Origin: Salinivibrio sharmensis
GTDB taxonomy: Bacteria; Pseudomonadota; Gammaproteobacteria; Enterobacterales; Vibrionaceae
DNA length: 38,720 bases
Direction of reading: 5' to 3'
Assembly: GCF_001995985.1 (NCBI RefSeq)
Contig: NZ_MUFC01000021.1
Coordinates: forward strand, 3,753 to 42,472
The position numbers were made by a program, and so were the translations under genes. The notes beneath the pieces were generated by a model, which had not been told where the DNA came from, ran no database searches, and was given only the letters and a program-made list of their open reading frames with translations. This document shows positions 1 to 8,765 of this stretch, one piece after another. Position 1 is the first letter of the stretch. Every line of letters starts with the position of its first letter.

Positions 1-3000
1 GTATAAATCACTGGCAGAACGAATAGCGTGAATAACGTACCGATAGCGAGACCCGCTACGATCACAATCCCAATGCTAAAGCGTTGCTCGGCGCCTGCGC
101 CGGTGGCGAACATTAGCGGGATTAGGCCTGCAATCATCGCGGCAGTGGTCATCAAGATCGGACGCAGACGAATCTTGGCCGCTTCTTTCACTGCGTCCAT
201 TCGGCTGGCTTGATGATGCAGTTGCTGCTCTTTGGCGACCTCACAGATCAGAATACCGTGTTTGGTAATCAGGCCTATCAAGGTTATCAACCCAACTTGC
301 GAGTAGATATTCATTGATGACAGCCCCCATGCTAGCGCAATCAAAGCACCACAAATGGCGAGCGGCACAGAGACCAAGATCACCAGTGGGTCGAGCAAGG
401 ATTCAAACTGAATCGCAAGGACCAGATAAATGATCGCCAACGCGAACAAGAAGGTGGCATACAGCGCGCTGCCTTCTGTCACGTATTGGCGCGACTCACC
501 GAGGTAATCGTGCTGATAGCCTTTAGGCAACTCTGCCGCCTTGCTCTCAAACCAATCCACCGCGGTACCCATGGTGACACCGGGCGCAGATACCGCACTG
601 ATGGTCGCAGCATTTAGCTGATTAAAGTGCGGGAGTGAGCGAGGCTCCGCTGTCACTTCAATGTCAATCAGCGAGCCCAGCGGGATGGACTCACCGTTGG
701 CCGCACGCACGTAGTAGTTCTCGATCGATTCAGGGTTGAGGCGATATTTACGCTCCACTTGCGGGATCACCTCATATGAGCGGCCATCAAAGTCGATACG
801 GTTGACGTAGCCATCGGCCATCATGGTGCCAATGGTGGCGCCAATATCACGCATGGTCACGCCATATGACCCAGCTTTGTCTTTATCAATGCTGATGTTC
901 ATGGTGGCCGAGTCAAAGTTGAGGTTAAGCTCCGAATAAACGAAATTCGGGCTAGATTGTACCTCTGACATAATTTCGGCGGTCACTTGATAGAGACTTT
1001 CGAAATTGTTCGGTGTCGTCACCACAAACTGGATTGGCAAGCCAGACGAAGCTCCGGGGAGCTCTGGCATTTCAAAGGTAGTGACCTTCATACCAGGGAT
1101 GTCTTTCACTTCGTTAGCCATGCGTTTTACCACTTCGGACTGACTGGCTTCCCGTTCACTCCAAGGTACCAGCGAGGCGATACCAAACGCTTGATTCGAC
1201 TTCGGCACCCCAGAAAAGACCTGTGAAAAAGCCACTTCTGGTTGTTCGTCGAGCTTTTGGTTCACTTCCGCCATGCTGTTTTGGATGTAATCCAGGTTAG
1301 CCGTCGAGGGCGCCGTCCCCATCATTACTACCACGCCTTTATCTTCCGATGGCGCAAGCTCACTGGGGATAAAGTTAAATAGCACAGGCAAAGAAGCAAA
1401 GACGATCACCGCAAAGGACACCACCACAGGACGGCGTTGCATCACCTTACTGAGGATGCGCGCATACTTGTCGGTCATGCCATCCAAGAAGCGGTGCACG
1501 GCAAGCTCAAAGCGACTTGGCTTGGCGTTGGCTTTCAGCATGGTTGAACACATCACCGGTGAGAGTGTCAACGCGACAATCCCAGAAACAAACACCGCCC
1601 CGGCAAGGGTTAACGCAAACTCCTTAAACAGCGAGCCGGTGATCCCGCCCATCATCGCGATAGGGGCATACACGGCCGCCAGCGTCAGGGTCATGGAAAT
1701 CACGGGGACAGCAATTTCGCGTGTCCCTATAATGGCGGCGCGGAAAGGGGACTCTCCCAGTTTTATGTGTCTGTCGATGTTCTCGAGTACTACGATTGCA
1801 TCGTCGACCACCAAGCCGATGGCCAATACCATCGCCAACAGGGTCATCAAGTTGAGCGAGAAGCCAATCATTTCCATCACTAGTGCCACACCAATCAGGG
1901 ACAGTGGGATGGTAATAATGGGGATAATCACCGCGCGGAACGAGCCTAAGAACAGGGTAATCACCACCAACACGATCAGTGCCGCTTCAATGATGGTTTT
2001 GATTACCTCATTGATGGACTCATTGATTGCATTGGATGAGTCATACAGCACATTCATCTCGATATTGCTTGGCATGTTGCGCTCAACTTCCGGCAACATA
2101 TCCATGACGTCAGCAGCAATATTGATGGGGTTGGCCGACGGGGTAGCATTGATCGCGGCGACAACCGCTTCAGAGCCATTGGCCAGTGCACGTACCCGAT
2201 CGTGGCTTTTCTCGAGCGAGACTTTAGCGATATCCCCAAGACGCACGACGCGGCCATCTTGAGTATCTACCACCAAATTACGCAGCTCTTCGGGCGTAGA
2301 TACCTGGGTATCGGCGCTACCGTTATAGATCATAAAGGTACCAATCGCCTGACCGGTGGCCGACTGGTAGTTGTTGGCATCAAGCACGGACATCACGTCG
2401 GTGGCCGCTAATTTAAATGCCGCCATTTTCTCAGGGTCGAGCCACACACGCAGGCCATACTTCACCCCGCCGTACAGGTCAATTTTGGAGACGCCATCCA
2501 CGGTAAACAGCTGAGGCTTGACCACGCGCTCGAGGTAGTCAGTGATCTGGCTAGAATCGAGCTCGGGTGAGGTAAAGCCAATATACATTACCGCGGTGGT
2601 TGACCCTGTCGACATCGATACCGAGGGGTCTTCGGACTCGGCAGGAAGCTGAGCACGCACCGAGTTTACCTTGGCAAGAATATCGGCCAAGGCAGCATTT
2701 GGGTCGGTATTAAGCTTCATGTTGACCGTAATGGTCGAGGAGCCAAGCACCGACTCTGAGGTCATAAAATCAATATTATCAGCTTGGGCCACGGCTTGTT
2801 CGAGTGGCGTCGTGATGAAGCCCTGAATCAAGTCGGCGCTGGCACCATAATAGCTGGTTGTGATGGTGACCACGGTATTGGTCATCTCCGGGTATTCCCG
2901 AACCTGCATCTTGAATAAAGATTGCAAGCCAAGCAGCGCAATCAGGATACTGATTGACGCGGCTAGTACGGGGCGCCGGATAAAAATATCAGTAAAGCGC

Positions 3001-3002
3001 AT
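1..3002 (-). CDS. RND multidrug efflux permease, 3' end cut by window edge
   Basis: Inner-membrane proton/drug antiporter of the AcrB/MexF (HAE1) family, the pump subunit of a tripartite efflux system. The frame is open from an ATG at 3000-3002 to the left edge, about 1000 codons; these proteins are usually 1030-1050 residues, so only a short C-terminal tail is missing. Visible: the N-terminus MRFTDIFIRRPVLAASIS followed by TM1, the porter-domain stretch QGFITTPLEQAVAQADNIDF, and the TM4 proton-relay motif GLVVDDAIVVLENIDRH, whose Asp pair falls near residue 400. A second set of membrane segments includes FALAIIYLVLAIQFESLLDP. GAGG-like ribosome binding bases lie 6 nt before the ATG, and the adaptor gene ends 12 bp upstream, so the two are co-transcribed and probably co-translated. 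The substrate cannot be read from the sequence. The family call is very safe; the exact subfamily name is not. Confidence 0.95.
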   Translation of the reverse strand, partial: MRFTDIFIRRPVLAASISILIALLGLQSLFKMQVREYPEMTNTVVTITTSYYGASADLIQGFITTPLEQAVAQADNIDFMTSESVLGSSTITVNMKLNTDPNAALADILAKVNSVRAQLPAESEDPSVSMSTGSTTAVMYIGFTSPELDSSQITDYLERVVKPQLFTVDGVSKIDLYGGVKYGLRVWLDPEKMAAFKLAATDVMSVLDANNYQSATGQAIGTFMIYNGSADTQVSTPEELRNLVVDTQDGRVVRLGDIAKVSLEKSHDRVRALANGSEAVVAAINATPSANPINIAADVMDMLPEVERNMPSNIEMNVLYDSSNAINESINEVIKTIIEAALIVLVVITLFLGSFRAVIIPIITIPLSLIGVALVMEMIGFSLNLMTLLAMVLAIGLVVDDAIVVLENIDRHIKLGESPFRAAIIGTREIAVPVISMTLTLAAVYAPIAMMGGITGSLFKEFALTLAGAVFVSGIVALTLSPVMCSTMLKANAKPSRFELAVHRFLDGMTDKYARILSKVMQRRPVVVSFAVIVFASLPVLFNFIPSELAPSEDKGVVVMMGTAPSTANLDYIQNSMAEVNQKLDEQPEVAFSQVFSGVPKSNQAFGIASLVPWSEREASQSEVVKRMANEVKDIPGMKVTTFEMPELPGASSGLPIQFVVTTPNNFESLYQVTAEIMSEVQSSPNFVYSELNLNFDSATMNISIDKDKAGSYGVTMRDIGATIGTMMADGYVNRIDFDGRSYEVIPQVERKYRLNPESIENYYVRAANGESIPLGSLIDIEVTAEPRSLPHFNQLNAATISAVSAPGVTMGTAVDWFESKAAELPKGYQHDYLGESRQYVTEGSALYATFLFALAIIYLVLAIQFESLLDPLVILVSVPLAICGALIALAWGLSSMNIYSQVGLITLIGLITKHGILICEVAKEQQLHHQASRMDAVKEAAKIRLRPILMTTAAMIAGLIPLMFATGAGAEQRFSIGIVIVAGLAIGTLFTLFVLPVIY

Positions 3003-3014
3003 CACATCCTCGTC

Positions 3015-4121
3015 TTACAATTGAGGTAATTGTTCTGGTGGTGTGAGAGCGTCGTTTTCGACGATTTTCACTTTGGAGCCATTGCTTAACCGCACTTGGC
3101 CGGAGGTGACGACCTGATCGCCAGGTTGCAGACCTTCGATAATGCGTGCTTGATGGCCACGACGTTCACCGACTTTGAGCACTTGCTGATAAGCGCGTTT
3201 TTCCCCTTCTTCTTCGCGGATAACGTAGACGCTTTCTCCGTACAAATTGAAGTTAATCGCGGTTTGATCAATCACGATTTGGTCTTCAATGGTCGGTAAG
3301 ACGATATCGGCGCGGGCAAACATACCTGAGCGCAACTGACCATCGTTATTCGGAATGTTCGCTTCCACCTTGATAAGACCACTCTGGCTGTTGACCGCAG
3401 GCTCAATGGCACTGATAGAGCCGATGAATTCCTTTTCAGGATACGCGTCGACAGTAATGCGCAACGGCTGGCTTAAACGGATTTTAGAAATATCTGTTTG
3501 TGGCACGGTAAAGCGCAGCTTCATCACCGAGGTATCCTCGAGGCGAGCAATATCCGTACCTGGCTGCAAGTATTCACCTAAGAAAACATCACGCAGGCCA
3601 ATCACACCATCGAAGGGGGCTTGGATATTACGACGGGCAATGGTGGCTTTCAGTGCGTTAATGTCAGCTTGTAGCGAACGATAATTGGCCTCGGCTTCAT
3701 CCAGCGCTTCTTTAGAGATAGAGCCTTTAGCAAACAGTCCTTGGTAGCGTTTAAACTTGGCTTCCGCCGCTGGTAGGCGCGCTTGCGTGCTGGCTAAATT
3801 GGCTTTTTCAACACTCGAGTCGAGCTCGACCAGGTTTTGTCCACGCTCAACGGTTTGGCCTGACTCAAAATTAATCACATCGACGACACCGGCAATTTGA
3901 GTGGTTAAGGTGATCCCTTGGTTAGGCTCAACAAACCCAATGGCGTCAAGCGTTGGTGTCCAAGGCACAGCCTCAACCGTCACCGCGGTGACTGGGTGGG
4001 TAGGCTCTGGCATGTTTGCCATATACTCTGCAACCTTTTGCTGCTTGAACAGGTTAAAGCCAATCACACTGCCAAACAGCAGCAGCGCGAGGATAACCAT
4101 AAAGAAAAACCATTTTTTCAT
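3015..4121 (-). CDS. RND efflux periplasmic adaptor (membrane fusion protein)
   Basis: Adaptor that links the inner-membrane RND pump to a TolC-type outer-membrane channel. The 368 residues begin with one N-terminal membrane anchor (about residues 4-23, KKWFFFMVILALLLFGSVIG) and show no lipobox Cys, so it is membrane-anchored rather than a lipoprotein. Then come the first half of the lipoyl domain (GVVDVINFESGQTVERGQ), a helical hairpin rich in Ala, Glu and Lys (about 100-165), the second lipoyl half (NIQAPFDGVIGLRDVFLGEY), the beta-barrel and a membrane-proximal domain. The start ATG has GGAGC 9 nt upstream. It is the middle gene of regulator-adaptor-permease; no outer-membrane channel gene is visible, so the pump probably uses a TolC encoded elsewhere. 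Confidence 0.95.
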   Translation of the reverse strand: MKKWFFFMVILALLLFGSVIGFNLFKQQKVAEYMANMPEPTHPVTAVTVEAVPWTPTLDAIGFVEPNQGITLTTQIAGVVDVINFESGQTVERGQNLVELDSSVEKANLASTQARLPAAEAKFKRYQGLFAKGSISKEALDEAEANYRSLQADINALKATIARRNIQAPFDGVIGLRDVFLGEYLQPGTDIARLEDTSVMKLRFTVPQTDISKIRLSQPLRITVDAYPEKEFIGSISAIEPAVNSQSGLIKVEANIPNNDGQLRSGMFARADIVLPTIEDQIVIDQTAINFNLYGESVYVIREEEGEKRAYQQVLKVGERRGHQARIIEGLQPGDQVVTSGQVRLSNGSKVKIVENDALTPPEQLPQL

Positions 4122-4142
4122 CGAAGTAAGCTCCGAACGTCG

Positions 4143-4703
4143 TTAGTGAAGAGAAATTGCATCCCAGCAAGCGTGGATCGCATCTGCGATAGCATCATCG
4201 TTCAGGGTTATAACACCCCGAACCTGTTTGCGAGCTAAACAAAAAGCGGGTTCGAGTCCCAAGGTGATTAACACCTCATCATCTAGGGGCTTGAGCACGC
4301 CTTGTTGCTTACCTTCTTGAAAGACTCGATAAAGGTCGGAGAAGGCCTCTCGCTCTTGCTGAGTATGAGACTGATCATCGCGTGGTAGGGCATCAAACTG
4401 GTCACGAGACAATAGCAGATGATCGCGATGTAGCATCATGGTCCAAGTATTGCGCCATAAGCGTTCAAACTGACGTTTGAGTGTCGGTTCATCCTTGACC
4501 CCTTGCTGGATATGGGTCGCACACTGCATCATCAGGTGTGAAGACAGTTGGCGAAGCAAATCATCCTTGTCTTTAAAATAGCGATAAATGGTCCCTGCCG
4601 CGACGTGTGCTTGTGTCGCCACTTGTTGCATTGAGACTTTATCGAGCCCGACCGTCGCGATTAATTGCTCGGTCGCGGCAAATATTTGCGTACGTTTGTC
4701 CAT
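4143..4703 (-). CDS. TetR/AcrR-family repressor of the efflux operon
   Basis: One-component transcription regulator, expected to repress its own operon until a ligand binds the C-terminal domain. The N-terminal helix-turn-helix is clear: VSMQQVATQAHVAAGTIYRY then FKDKDDLLRQL. The C-terminal half (about 120 residues) is the variable ligand and dimer domain. I place the start at the ATG MDKRTQIF (4701-4703), giving 186 residues. The same frame also offers an ATG at 4736, 11 codons upstream, but that codon sits inside the operator palindrome, close to the predicted +1, and has no ribosome binding site. The adaptor gene starts 21 bp after the stop, so this is the first gene of the operon. The ligand is unknown. 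Confidence 0.9.
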   Translation of the reverse strand: MDKRTQIFAATEQLIATVGLDKVSMQQVATQAHVAAGTIYRYFKDKDDLLRQLSSHLMMQCATHIQQGVKDEPTLKRQFERLWRNTWTMMLHRDHLLLSRDQFDALPRDDQSHTQQEREAFSDLYRVFQEGKQQGVLKPLDDEVLITLGLEPAFCLARKQVRGVITLNDDAIADAIHACWDAISLH

Positions 4704-4720
4704 AGGTAATGCACCAAGCA

Positions 4721-4740
4721 ATGAATGAACGTTCATTCAT
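4721..4740. promoter_or_regulatory. TetR-type operator, perfect 20-bp palindrome
   Basis: The ten bases ATGAATGAAC are followed directly by their exact reverse complement GTTCATTCAT. The palindrome lies immediately downstream of the predicted -10 of the minus-strand tetR promoter and upstream of the preferred tetR start, which is where an autorepressor of this family binds. It is inferred to control regulator, adaptor and permease together. It lies about 70 bp from the rep promoter, so an effect on rep is less likely. Confidence 0.8.
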
Positions 4741-4768
4741 TTTAGAGCGTTTTTCGCGCAAATGACAA
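4741..4768 (-). promoter_or_regulatory. Predicted promoter of the tetR-RND operon
   Basis: On the minus strand, TTGTCA (4768-4763, 5 of 6 to consensus) is followed by a 16-nt spacer and TCTAAA (4746-4741, 4 of 6). Transcription would begin around 4734, inside the operator palindrome. This geometry fits repression by blocking the start site and supports the internal tetR start at 4703. Confidence 0.5.
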
Positions 4769-4810
4769 GCATAAAGTGTAGCAAGCAAAATGCACTCTGC
4801 TGCGGTGAGA

Positions 4811-4838
4811 TAGACATCAGTCGGATTCGCTCTACAAT
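4811..4838 (+). promoter_or_regulatory. Predicted promoter of rep
   Basis: TAGACA (4811-4816, 5 of 6 to the -35 consensus), a 16-nt spacer, and TACAAT (4833-4838, 5 of 6 to the -10 consensus). It lies about 30 bp before the rep start region and divergent from the efflux operon promoter. Confidence 0.55.
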
Positions 4839-4871
4839 GCTCATTCAGCCACTAACGAGGTGTTGTTCACC

Positions 4872-6893
4872 ATGAAGCTTAACCCCGCGCAATCAGATGC
4901 CGTTCGACATATCTCTGGGCCGTGCCTGGTTTTGGCCGGGGCAGGGTCGGGCAAAACACGGGTCATTACGCACAAAATCGCCTATTTGGTTCAGCAGTGT
5001 GGCTACAAAGCACGTCATATCGCCGCAGTCACCTTTACCAATAAAGCCGCGCGCGAAATGAAAGAGCGAGTGGCACAAAGCCTAGGCAAGCAAGAATCCC
5101 GAGGCTTGATGGTATCGACCTTTCACACCTTGGGACTGAATATCATTCGTCGCGAGTACAAAACCTTGGGGCTCAAGGCGGGCTTTTCGCTATTTGACGA
5201 TCAAGATCAACTGGCGTTGTTAAAAGCGTTGACCGAGCAAGAGCTGGATAACGACAAAGATCTATTGCGTCAGCTGGTACACACCATTTCCAACTGGAAA
5301 AATGCCATGCTGGGGCCGGATGAAGCCCTTGCTCAGGCGCAAGGCGAACGGGATCAGCTGTTTGCCGCCTGCTATGCGCGTTATCAAAAACAAATGCGTG
5401 CGTACAATGCGCTAGATTTTGATGACTTGATTTTGATGCCAGTGGCGCTGCTTAGCCAGAATCAAGCCGTAAGAGAGCGCTGGCAAGCGCGCATTCGTTA
5501 CCTGCTCGTGGATGAATACCAAGATACCAACACCAGTCAATATCAGCTGGTAAAACTGCTAGTGGGTGAGCGCGCGCGCTTTACCGTGGTGGGCGATGAC
5601 GATCAGTCTATTTACTCATGGCGAGGGGCCCAGCCGAAAAACCTGGTTTACCTGCAGAAAGACTTTCCGCGTTTGCACGTGGTGAAGTTGGAGCAAAACT
5701 ACCGCTCAACCAGCCGCATTCTGCGTGCTGCGAATATCTTGATTGCCAATAACCCGCATGTATTCGAAAAAACCTTATTTTCAGCCTTGCCTGATGGCGA
5801 CATGCTCAAAGTACTGACCGCCAACAATGAAGAGCATGAGGCGGAGCGCGTGGTTGGCGAGCTGATTGGCCATCGCTTTTTGGGGCGTACCCAATACAAA
5901 GATTACGCCATCCTTTATCGCGGAAACCACCAATCACGCTTGATCGAAAAAGCGCTGATGCAAAACCGCATTCCTTATAAAATCTCCGGCGGTACCTCGT
6001 TTTTCTCACGTGCAGAAATTAAGGACATCATGGCCTATCTGCGCCTTCTCACTAACCCCGATGATGACAATGCATTCTTGCGGGTGGTTAACACGCCACG
6101 ACGTGAAATTGGCCCGGTGACGTTAGAAAAACTCGGTAGTTATGCCAACCAGCGAGGTAAAAGCTTGTTTGCGGCAAGCTTTGAACTCGGGCTCAGCCAA
6201 CATTTATCGGGCCGTGGTTTGGCGTCGTTACAAGCGTTTACCCGTTGGGTGGTGGAATTATCCGATCAAGCCGAACGAGGCGACACCGTGGCGGCGGTTA
6301 GAGCGCTTTTGCGTGATATTCACTACGAGGAGTGGCTGTACGAAAGCTCTTCCAGCCCCAAAGTCGCCGAGATGCGGATGAAAAACGTCTCACAGCTTTA
6401 TAGTTGGATTGTGGCTGATTTAGAAGGTGACAACCCCGATCAGGTTGAACGAACGCTAAGAGAAGTGGTTCAGCGGCTTACACTGCGTGACATGATGGAG
6501 CGGGGTGAAGATGATGATGACGCAGACCAAGTCCAGTTGATGACCTTGCATGCCTCCAAAGGACTTGAGTTTCCTTACGTCTACTTGATTGGTATGGAAG
6601 AGGGGTTATTACCCCACCAATCGAGCATCGATGAAGACAACATCGATGAAGAGCGGCGTTTGGCTTATGTAGGGCTGACGCGAGCGCAAAAGGCGTTGAC
6701 GTTCGTGGTTTGTAAAGAGCGACGCCAATTTGGCGAAGTGATTAAGCCACAGCAAAGTCGCTTCTTAGATGAATTGCCATTTGACGATGTGGAATGGGAG
6801 TCGCAAAAGAAACCGGTATCGCAAGAAGAGCGAATGGAGAAAGGGCAAGCGGCGATCGCCAACCTAAAAGCCATGCTGGATAAAAACAAATAA
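4872..6893 (+). CDS. rep: ATP-dependent DNA helicase Rep
   Basis: Superfamily 1A 3'-5' DNA helicase that works with the replisome to clear proteins from DNA and restart forks. Starting at the ATG of [18 protein letters not shown] gives 673 residues, the same length as E. coli Rep. Visible motifs: Walker A GAGSGKT (about 23-29), Ia [16 protein letters not shown], motif II DEYQDT (about 214), motif [16 protein letters not shown] (about 241), motif IV EQNYRST, motif [13 protein letters not shown] and motif [10 protein letters not shown] (about 600). A GTG at 4860 in frame could extend it by four codons; ACGAGG ends just there, which leaves an 11-nt gap to the ATG, so the start is slightly uncertain. 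It lacks the long C-terminal extension of UvrD, and the DEYQDT/ISGP sequence follows Rep rather than the second helicase gene in this window. Confidence 0.97.
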   Translation: MKLNPAQSDAVRHISGPCLVLAGAGSGKTRVITHKIAYLVQQCGYKARHIAAVTFTNKAAREMKERVAQSLGKQESRGLMVSTFHTLGLNIIRREYKTLGLKAGFSLFDDQDQLALLKALTEQELDNDKDLLRQLVHTISNWKNAMLGPDEALAQAQGERDQLFAACYARYQKQMRAYNALDFDDLILMPVALLSQNQAVRERWQARIRYLLVDEYQDTNTSQYQLVKLLVGERARFTVVGDDDQSIYSWRGAQPKNLVYLQKDFPRLHVVKLEQNYRSTSRILRAANILIANNPHVFEKTLFSALPDGDMLKVLTANNEEHEAERVVGELIGHRFLGRTQYKDYAILYRGNHQSRLIEKALMQNRIPYKISGGTSFFSRAEIKDIMAYLRLLTNPDDDNAFLRVVNTPRREIGPVTLEKLGSYANQRGKSLFAASFELGLSQHLSGRGLASLQAFTRWVVELSDQAERGDTVAAVRALLRDIHYEEWLYESSSSPKVAEMRMKNVSQLYSWIVADLEGDNPDQVERTLREVVQRLTLRDMMERGEDDDDADQVQLMTLHASKGLEFPYVYLIGMEEGLLPHQSSIDEDNIDEERRLAYVGLTRAQKALTFVVCKERRQFGEVIKPQQSRFLDELPFDDVEWESQKKPVSQEERMEKGQAAIANLKAMLDKNK

Positions 6894-6912
6894 CGCCGCG
6901 GAAGGCGGCGTT
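6892..6912. terminator. Hairpin between rep and cytochrome c5, likely bidirectional terminator
   Basis: AACGCCGC and GCGGCGTT form an 8-bp stem with loop GGAAG just after the rep stop codon. On the plus strand no T-run follows. On the minus strand, where the cytochrome c5 transcript arrives, it is followed by a T-rich stretch (ATTTGTTTTTATCC), so it works best as the terminator of the cytochrome gene. Confidence 0.6.
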
Positions 6913-6940
6913 ATCGTTACATAGACATTGAGCAGCGCGA

Positions 6941-7375
6941 TTAGAGGGCGTCGAGCATGTGCTCGATGGCCGCCACTATCTCATCGTCCGAGCAATCCAT
7001 GCAGGTCCCTTTGGCAGGCATCGCATTAAAGCCGTTGATAGCGTGCTTGGTTAGCGTTTCCATGCCTTTATCGACACGTGGCCCCCATGCCGCAGCATCA
7101 CCTGTTTTGGGCGCGCCGGCTGCACCTGTGCCATGACAGGCGGTGCAGTAGGTGTTGTAGACCTGTTCGCCACTGCGTGGGCCACTCGGCTCTGCGGCGG
7201 CGGTTTGCGTTGGCGCTTCGCCGTCAATGTAAACATCACCAACCGGGGCAATGCGCTCAGCGATGGCGGCTTTTTCTTGCTCAGACACTTCTAGTGCTTG
7301 CGCAGCAGAAGCAAATAAAAGGGCCGCCACAGTGGCAACCATAATATGACCTAGACTTTTTCCCTTTGCGCTCAC
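6941..7375 (-). CDS. Cytochrome c5 family protein, periplasmic
   Basis: Small electron-carrier haem protein, exported to the periplasm. The 144 residues start with a signal peptide (about 1-27, MVATVAALLFASAAQA near its end), then a low-complexity linker, then the haem-binding motif CTACH with GTGAAGAPKTGDAAAWGPR. The distal Met ligand is likely in GFNAMPAKG, and the Cys pair CMDCSDDE is the extra disulfide typical of cytochrome c5. The start is GTG at 7373-7375, chosen because GGGAG lies 8 nt upstream; the next ATG (IMVAT) would cut into the signal peptide. It converges on rep. The redox partner is unknown. Confidence 0.93.
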   Translation of the reverse strand: MSAKGKSLGHIMVATVAALLFASAAQALEVSEQEKAAIAERIAPVGDVYIDGEAPTQTAAAEPSGPRSGEQVYNTYCTACHGTGAAGAPKTGDAAAWGPRVDKGMETLTKHAINGFNAMPAKGTCMDCSDDEIVAAIEHMLDAL

Positions 7376-7648
7376 AATGACACTCCCACATTACTGGTGG
7401 CTTAACGCCTTTTTTATCTTATTTGCCGTCAACCTAAGGGGGCGAATCAATAAAGAGTGATTCGGTTGCGGCCTGTCAGTCTCGTCTTAACGGATTTGCC
7501 AACGTTGCTGGGTTAACTCCGTGTAAAGATTAGGTGATTATAGCGCTTTAGATTGTTACGTTAAACCGTTATAGTAGAGACCTTACTGACGTTTTCTACG
7601 CAATTTGTTGAAAAAGAGACCAGTCAGTAAAAAAATTAAAAAAAGTGC
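7376..7648. other. Gene-free stretch between cytochrome c5 and the tRNA operon
   Basis: No open frame with a credible start or family resemblance. It must hold the cytochrome promoter (minus strand), for which I see no convincing -35/-10 pair, and leads into the tRNA promoter. A TATAGT at about 7570 lacks a good -35. Confidence 0.5.
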
Positions 7649-7677
7649 TAGACGGCTGGTGGTGATATCCGTAATAT
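7649..7677 (+). promoter_or_regulatory. Predicted promoter of the tRNA operon
   Basis: TAGACG (7649-7654), a 17-nt spacer and TAATAT (7672-7677), followed by TCGTCACCGCC. A GC-rich stretch between -10 and +1 is usual in stringently controlled stable RNA promoters. The first tRNA begins 21 bp after the -10. Confidence 0.5.
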
Positions 7678-7698
7678 TCGTCACCGCCAACGGGGCAA

Positions 7699-7775
7699 GC
7701 GCCCGTAGCTCAGTTGGATAGAGTGTTGGCCTCCGAAGCCAAAGGTCACAGGTTCAAATCCTGTCGGGCGCGCCA
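7699..7775 (+). tRNA. tRNA-Arg (anticodon CCG)
   Basis: Acceptor strands GCGCCCG and CGGGCGC pair over 7 bp, with discriminator G and encoded CCA. The anticodon arm is TTGGC-CTCCGAA-GCCAA with CCG at 7733-7735; the T-arm contains GGTTCAAATCC. It reads CGG codons. First tRNA of a three-gene operon; E. coli has a similar argX-hisR-leuT-proM cluster near hemY. Confidence 0.97.
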
Positions 7776-7810
7776 TTCCGGGGATAAAGGGAAATGGCAA
7801 AAAATCAGTG

Positions 7811-7886
7811 GTGGCTGTAGCTCAGTTGGTAGAGCCCTGGATTGTGATTCCAGTTGTCGCGGGTTCAAGTCCCGTCAGCCACCCCA
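7811..7886 (+). tRNA. tRNA-His (anticodon GTG)
   Basis: Acceptor strands GTGGCTG and CAGCCAC, CCA encoded. The anticodon loop TTGTGAT carries GTG at 7844-7846. The base before the 5' end (7810) is G and faces C73, giving the extra G-1:C73 pair that histidyl-tRNA synthetase requires. It is nearly identical to E. coli hisR. Confidence 0.97.
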
Positions 7887-7911
7887 TTATTTTCGCTGAA
7901 AGCGAATATGT

Positions 7912-7988
<77 letters not shown>

Positions 7989-7996
7989 CCATTACG

Positions 7997-8024
7997 AACC
8001 CTAGCCAAATGGCTGGGGTTTTTT
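7997..8024 (+). terminator. Rho-independent terminator of the tRNA operon
   Basis: AACCCTAGCC and GGCTGGGGTT form a 10-bp stem (one T-G pair) with loop AAAT, followed by a T-run. Confidence 0.9.
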
Positions 8025-8047
8025 GTTTATACCTGTTCGTTGAAGAT

Positions 8048-8114
8048 AGAGGGTCGGGGGCCGGAAGCCCGGTCGCGCGGAAGGCCGCCCCATCGAATCC
8101 CTCTTCACCGACCA
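8048..8114 (+). pseudogene. 3' half of tRNA-Pro with a 32-bp insert, non-functional copy
   Basis: The 13 bases AGAGGGTCGGGGG (8048-8060) repeat 7953-7965 of the intact tRNA-Pro. Bases 8093-8114 repeat 7967-7988 exactly, ending in the discriminator and CCA. Between them, where the intact gene has a single T, stand 32 GC-rich bases (8061-8092). The acceptor 5' strand, D-arm and anticodon loop are missing, so it cannot make a tRNA. The copy continues into a second terminator (8123-8150) with few changes, so the duplicated unit was tRNA 3' half plus terminator. Confidence 0.85.
8061..8092 (+). other. 32-bp GC-rich insert in the T-loop of the tRNA-Pro remnant
   Basis: The insert sits exactly after the 5' strand of the T-stem. 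It contains an imperfect internal direct repeat, CCGGAAGCC (8061-8069) and CGGAAGGCC (8077-8085 region), separated by CGGTCGCG. It is far richer in G and C than the DNA on either side. I do not recognise it as a named element. Confidence 0.6.
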
Positions 8115-8122
8115 CCATTATG

Positions 8123-8150
8123 AACCCTAGCCTAACGGCTGGGGTTTTTT
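8123..8150 (+). terminator. Duplicated copy of the tRNA operon terminator
   Basis: AACCCTAGCC and GGCTGGGGTT are identical to the stem at 7997-8024; only the loop differs (TAAC against AAAT). The T-run is kept. It would back up termination of the tRNA transcript. Confidence 0.85.
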
Positions 8151-8765
8151 CGTTTCACACACCCCTCTGGACATTTCTCTTCCCCCAAATTTCCACTGCT
8201 GTCGGGCGGTTTTATATCGCTTTGCTGAGTACGTGTTGGTGAGTCTTTTCTCTACGTGGCGACGTTGAGAGAGGATAAAATGCAGAAATTAGAGCTCTAT
8301 CAAGATTCTGATAGATAAAAAGTCACCAATTAGCAATAAAAACCACACCTTTTGATGTGACTGCTATACCTGTTGTTGAGTGGTTTAAAAATCTACCTTT
8401 AATTGACTAACTAATTAATTGAGTTGTTAACTGCTATTTTTTTGGAGCTTATCGCTGCCATTGTTTATGCGCTGTTAAATAACTTTGCTTTATTCTATGC
8501 GCGATTTGCTTTAAAACAGGGGACAGCGTAATACCTTATATCTTTATGATATGAAGTGTATTTTTTGTTTGACACTTGGGTGCGAAATCGTAGCTAAGTG
8601 AATGAATATTCGAGCCGACTGTGTCATTATGGCATTTTCTGCTGTGATGTTGATTTTTTGTGAAATGTTTGCCAGATTAAATCCGCATCTCTCCGAGGCA
8701 AGATCATATCACCTTGTTTTGGTCAGGAAGTCGATCGTCACCTAAGACGATATCAAGGATGAAAA
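8151..8765. other. AT-rich gene-free stretch before the ABC importer operon
   Basis: About 600 bases with no credible gene. The base composition is clearly more AT-rich than the flanking genes. A weak promoter-like pair, TTGACA (8569-8574) and TAGCTA (8591-8596) with a 16-nt spacer, points to the ABC operon. The long leader after it (about 160 bases) suggests further control that I cannot identify. Confidence 0.4.

Noticed and set aside
1456-2262. Long plus-strand open frame of 268 codons
   Set aside because: Antisense shadow of the RND permease, which has an unbroken frame with all family motifs on the other strand.
8424-8531. Short frame from TTG with a hydrophobic 35-residue product
   Set aside because: No ATG or GTG start and no ribosome site; AT-rich DNA gives hydrophobic codons by chance. 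I cannot exclude a gene remnant.
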